From: Pseudarthrobacter equi | GTDB lineage: Bacteria > Actinomycetota > Actinomycetes > Actinomycetales > Micrococcaceae | Length of the DNA: 64,000 nt | NCBI RefSeq assembly: GCF_900105535.1 | Contig: NZ_LT629779.1 | Span: 2,790,001 to 2,854,000 of the forward strand | Direction: 5' to 3' | In this document: piece by piece, positions 63,934-64,000 of the stretch | How the letters are laid out: the number at the start of each line of letters is the position of its first letter | Position numbering within the stretch: the stretch's first letter is position 1 | The notes under the pieces: model-generated | What the model was told of the DNA's origin: nothing | Seen by the model: the letters and a program-made list of their open reading frames with translations, nothing else | Database searches by the model: none | Program-made: the position numbers and the translations under genes

Positions 63934-64000
63934 TTACTTGGCAGAGGAGAAGTCGCGCTTTTCCTTGATCTTTGCAGCCTTACCGCGCAGTGCACGCATG
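63934..64000 (-). CDS. rplS: 50S ribosomal protein L19, C-terminal end (partial)
   Basis: The last 22 codons, MRALRGKAAKIKEKRDFSSAK in outline, match the conserved C-terminus of L19 (LRGKAAKIKEKR). The rest lies beyond the window. rplS before lepB and rnhB is the normal actinobacterial order. Confidence 0.88.
   Translation of the reverse strand, partial: MRALRGKAAKIKEKRDFSSAK

Overview
The window is 64 kb of GC-rich DNA from an actinobacterium, most likely Arthrobacter/Pseudarthrobacter or a near relative in the Micrococcaceae. The evidence is actinobacterial marker families (mycothiol-type nitroreductase homologue, DUF3052, DUF3145, DUF2469, ClpP1/ClpP2 pair, FasR-fabD-fabH-acpP-fabF), the frequent use of GTG starts, and long stretches whose gene order recalls Mycobacterium tuberculosis: the valS-clpX-clpP2-clpP1-tig-nei-rpiB-pepN-glbO-ettA-ssbB neighbourhood, the ahpE-DUF3052-aceE-fas neighbourhood, and xerC-dprA-comM-yraN-DUF2469-rnhB-lepB-rplS. 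The genus is inferred from memory of gene content, not from a search.

Layout. 1-9.4 kb: end of valS, a DsbA-like protein, the Clp protease set (clpX, clpP2, clpP1) with trigger factor, tRNA-Pro and tRNA-Gly, a Nei-type DNA glycosylase, RpiB and a DUF1648 membrane protein. 9.5-19.7 kb: aminopeptidase N, OsmC-like protein, an epimerase-like protein, MscS channel, truncated haemoglobin O, acyl-CoA thioesterase, EttA, a lipoprotein and an SSB paralogue. 19.9-29.5 kb: an accessory sugar region with tRNA-Arg, xylR/xylA/xylB, then a divergent LacI-controlled unit containing a TIM-barrel isomerase, a DUF993 aldolase-like protein, a Gfo/Idh/MocA dehydrogenase and an esterase; its substrate is unknown to me. 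29.5-45.3 kb: mixed housekeeping genes (AlkD-like, an MptB-like mannosyltransferase, orn, tRNA-His, def, a membrane-anchored HNH nuclease, gapB, tspO, RNase P RNA, yaaA, a nif3-like gene, msrA, cysK-cysE, gnd and its GntR neighbour). 45.4-56.5 kb: tRNA-Val, a sirtuin-peroxiredoxin-DUF3052 operon, aceE, and the fatty-acid synthesis operon fasR-fabD-fabH-acpP-fabF, followed by DUF3145. 56.8-64 kb: xerC, dprA, comM/yifB, yraN, DUF2469, rnhB, two tandem signal peptidases and the end of rplS.

No insertion sequence, prophage, CRISPR array or replication origin was seen. The most interesting parts are regulatory: two LacI-type palindromes in the divergent sugar promoter, a shared 18-bp motif before both fasR and fabD, a ClgR-like box before clpP1, a hairpin that buries the yraN ribosome-binding site, and an unexplained pair of TTCCGGAA boxes in a convergent gap. 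The best candidate for an undescribed metabolic system is the three-enzyme sugar cassette at 24.2-27.4 kb with its regulator and esterase.
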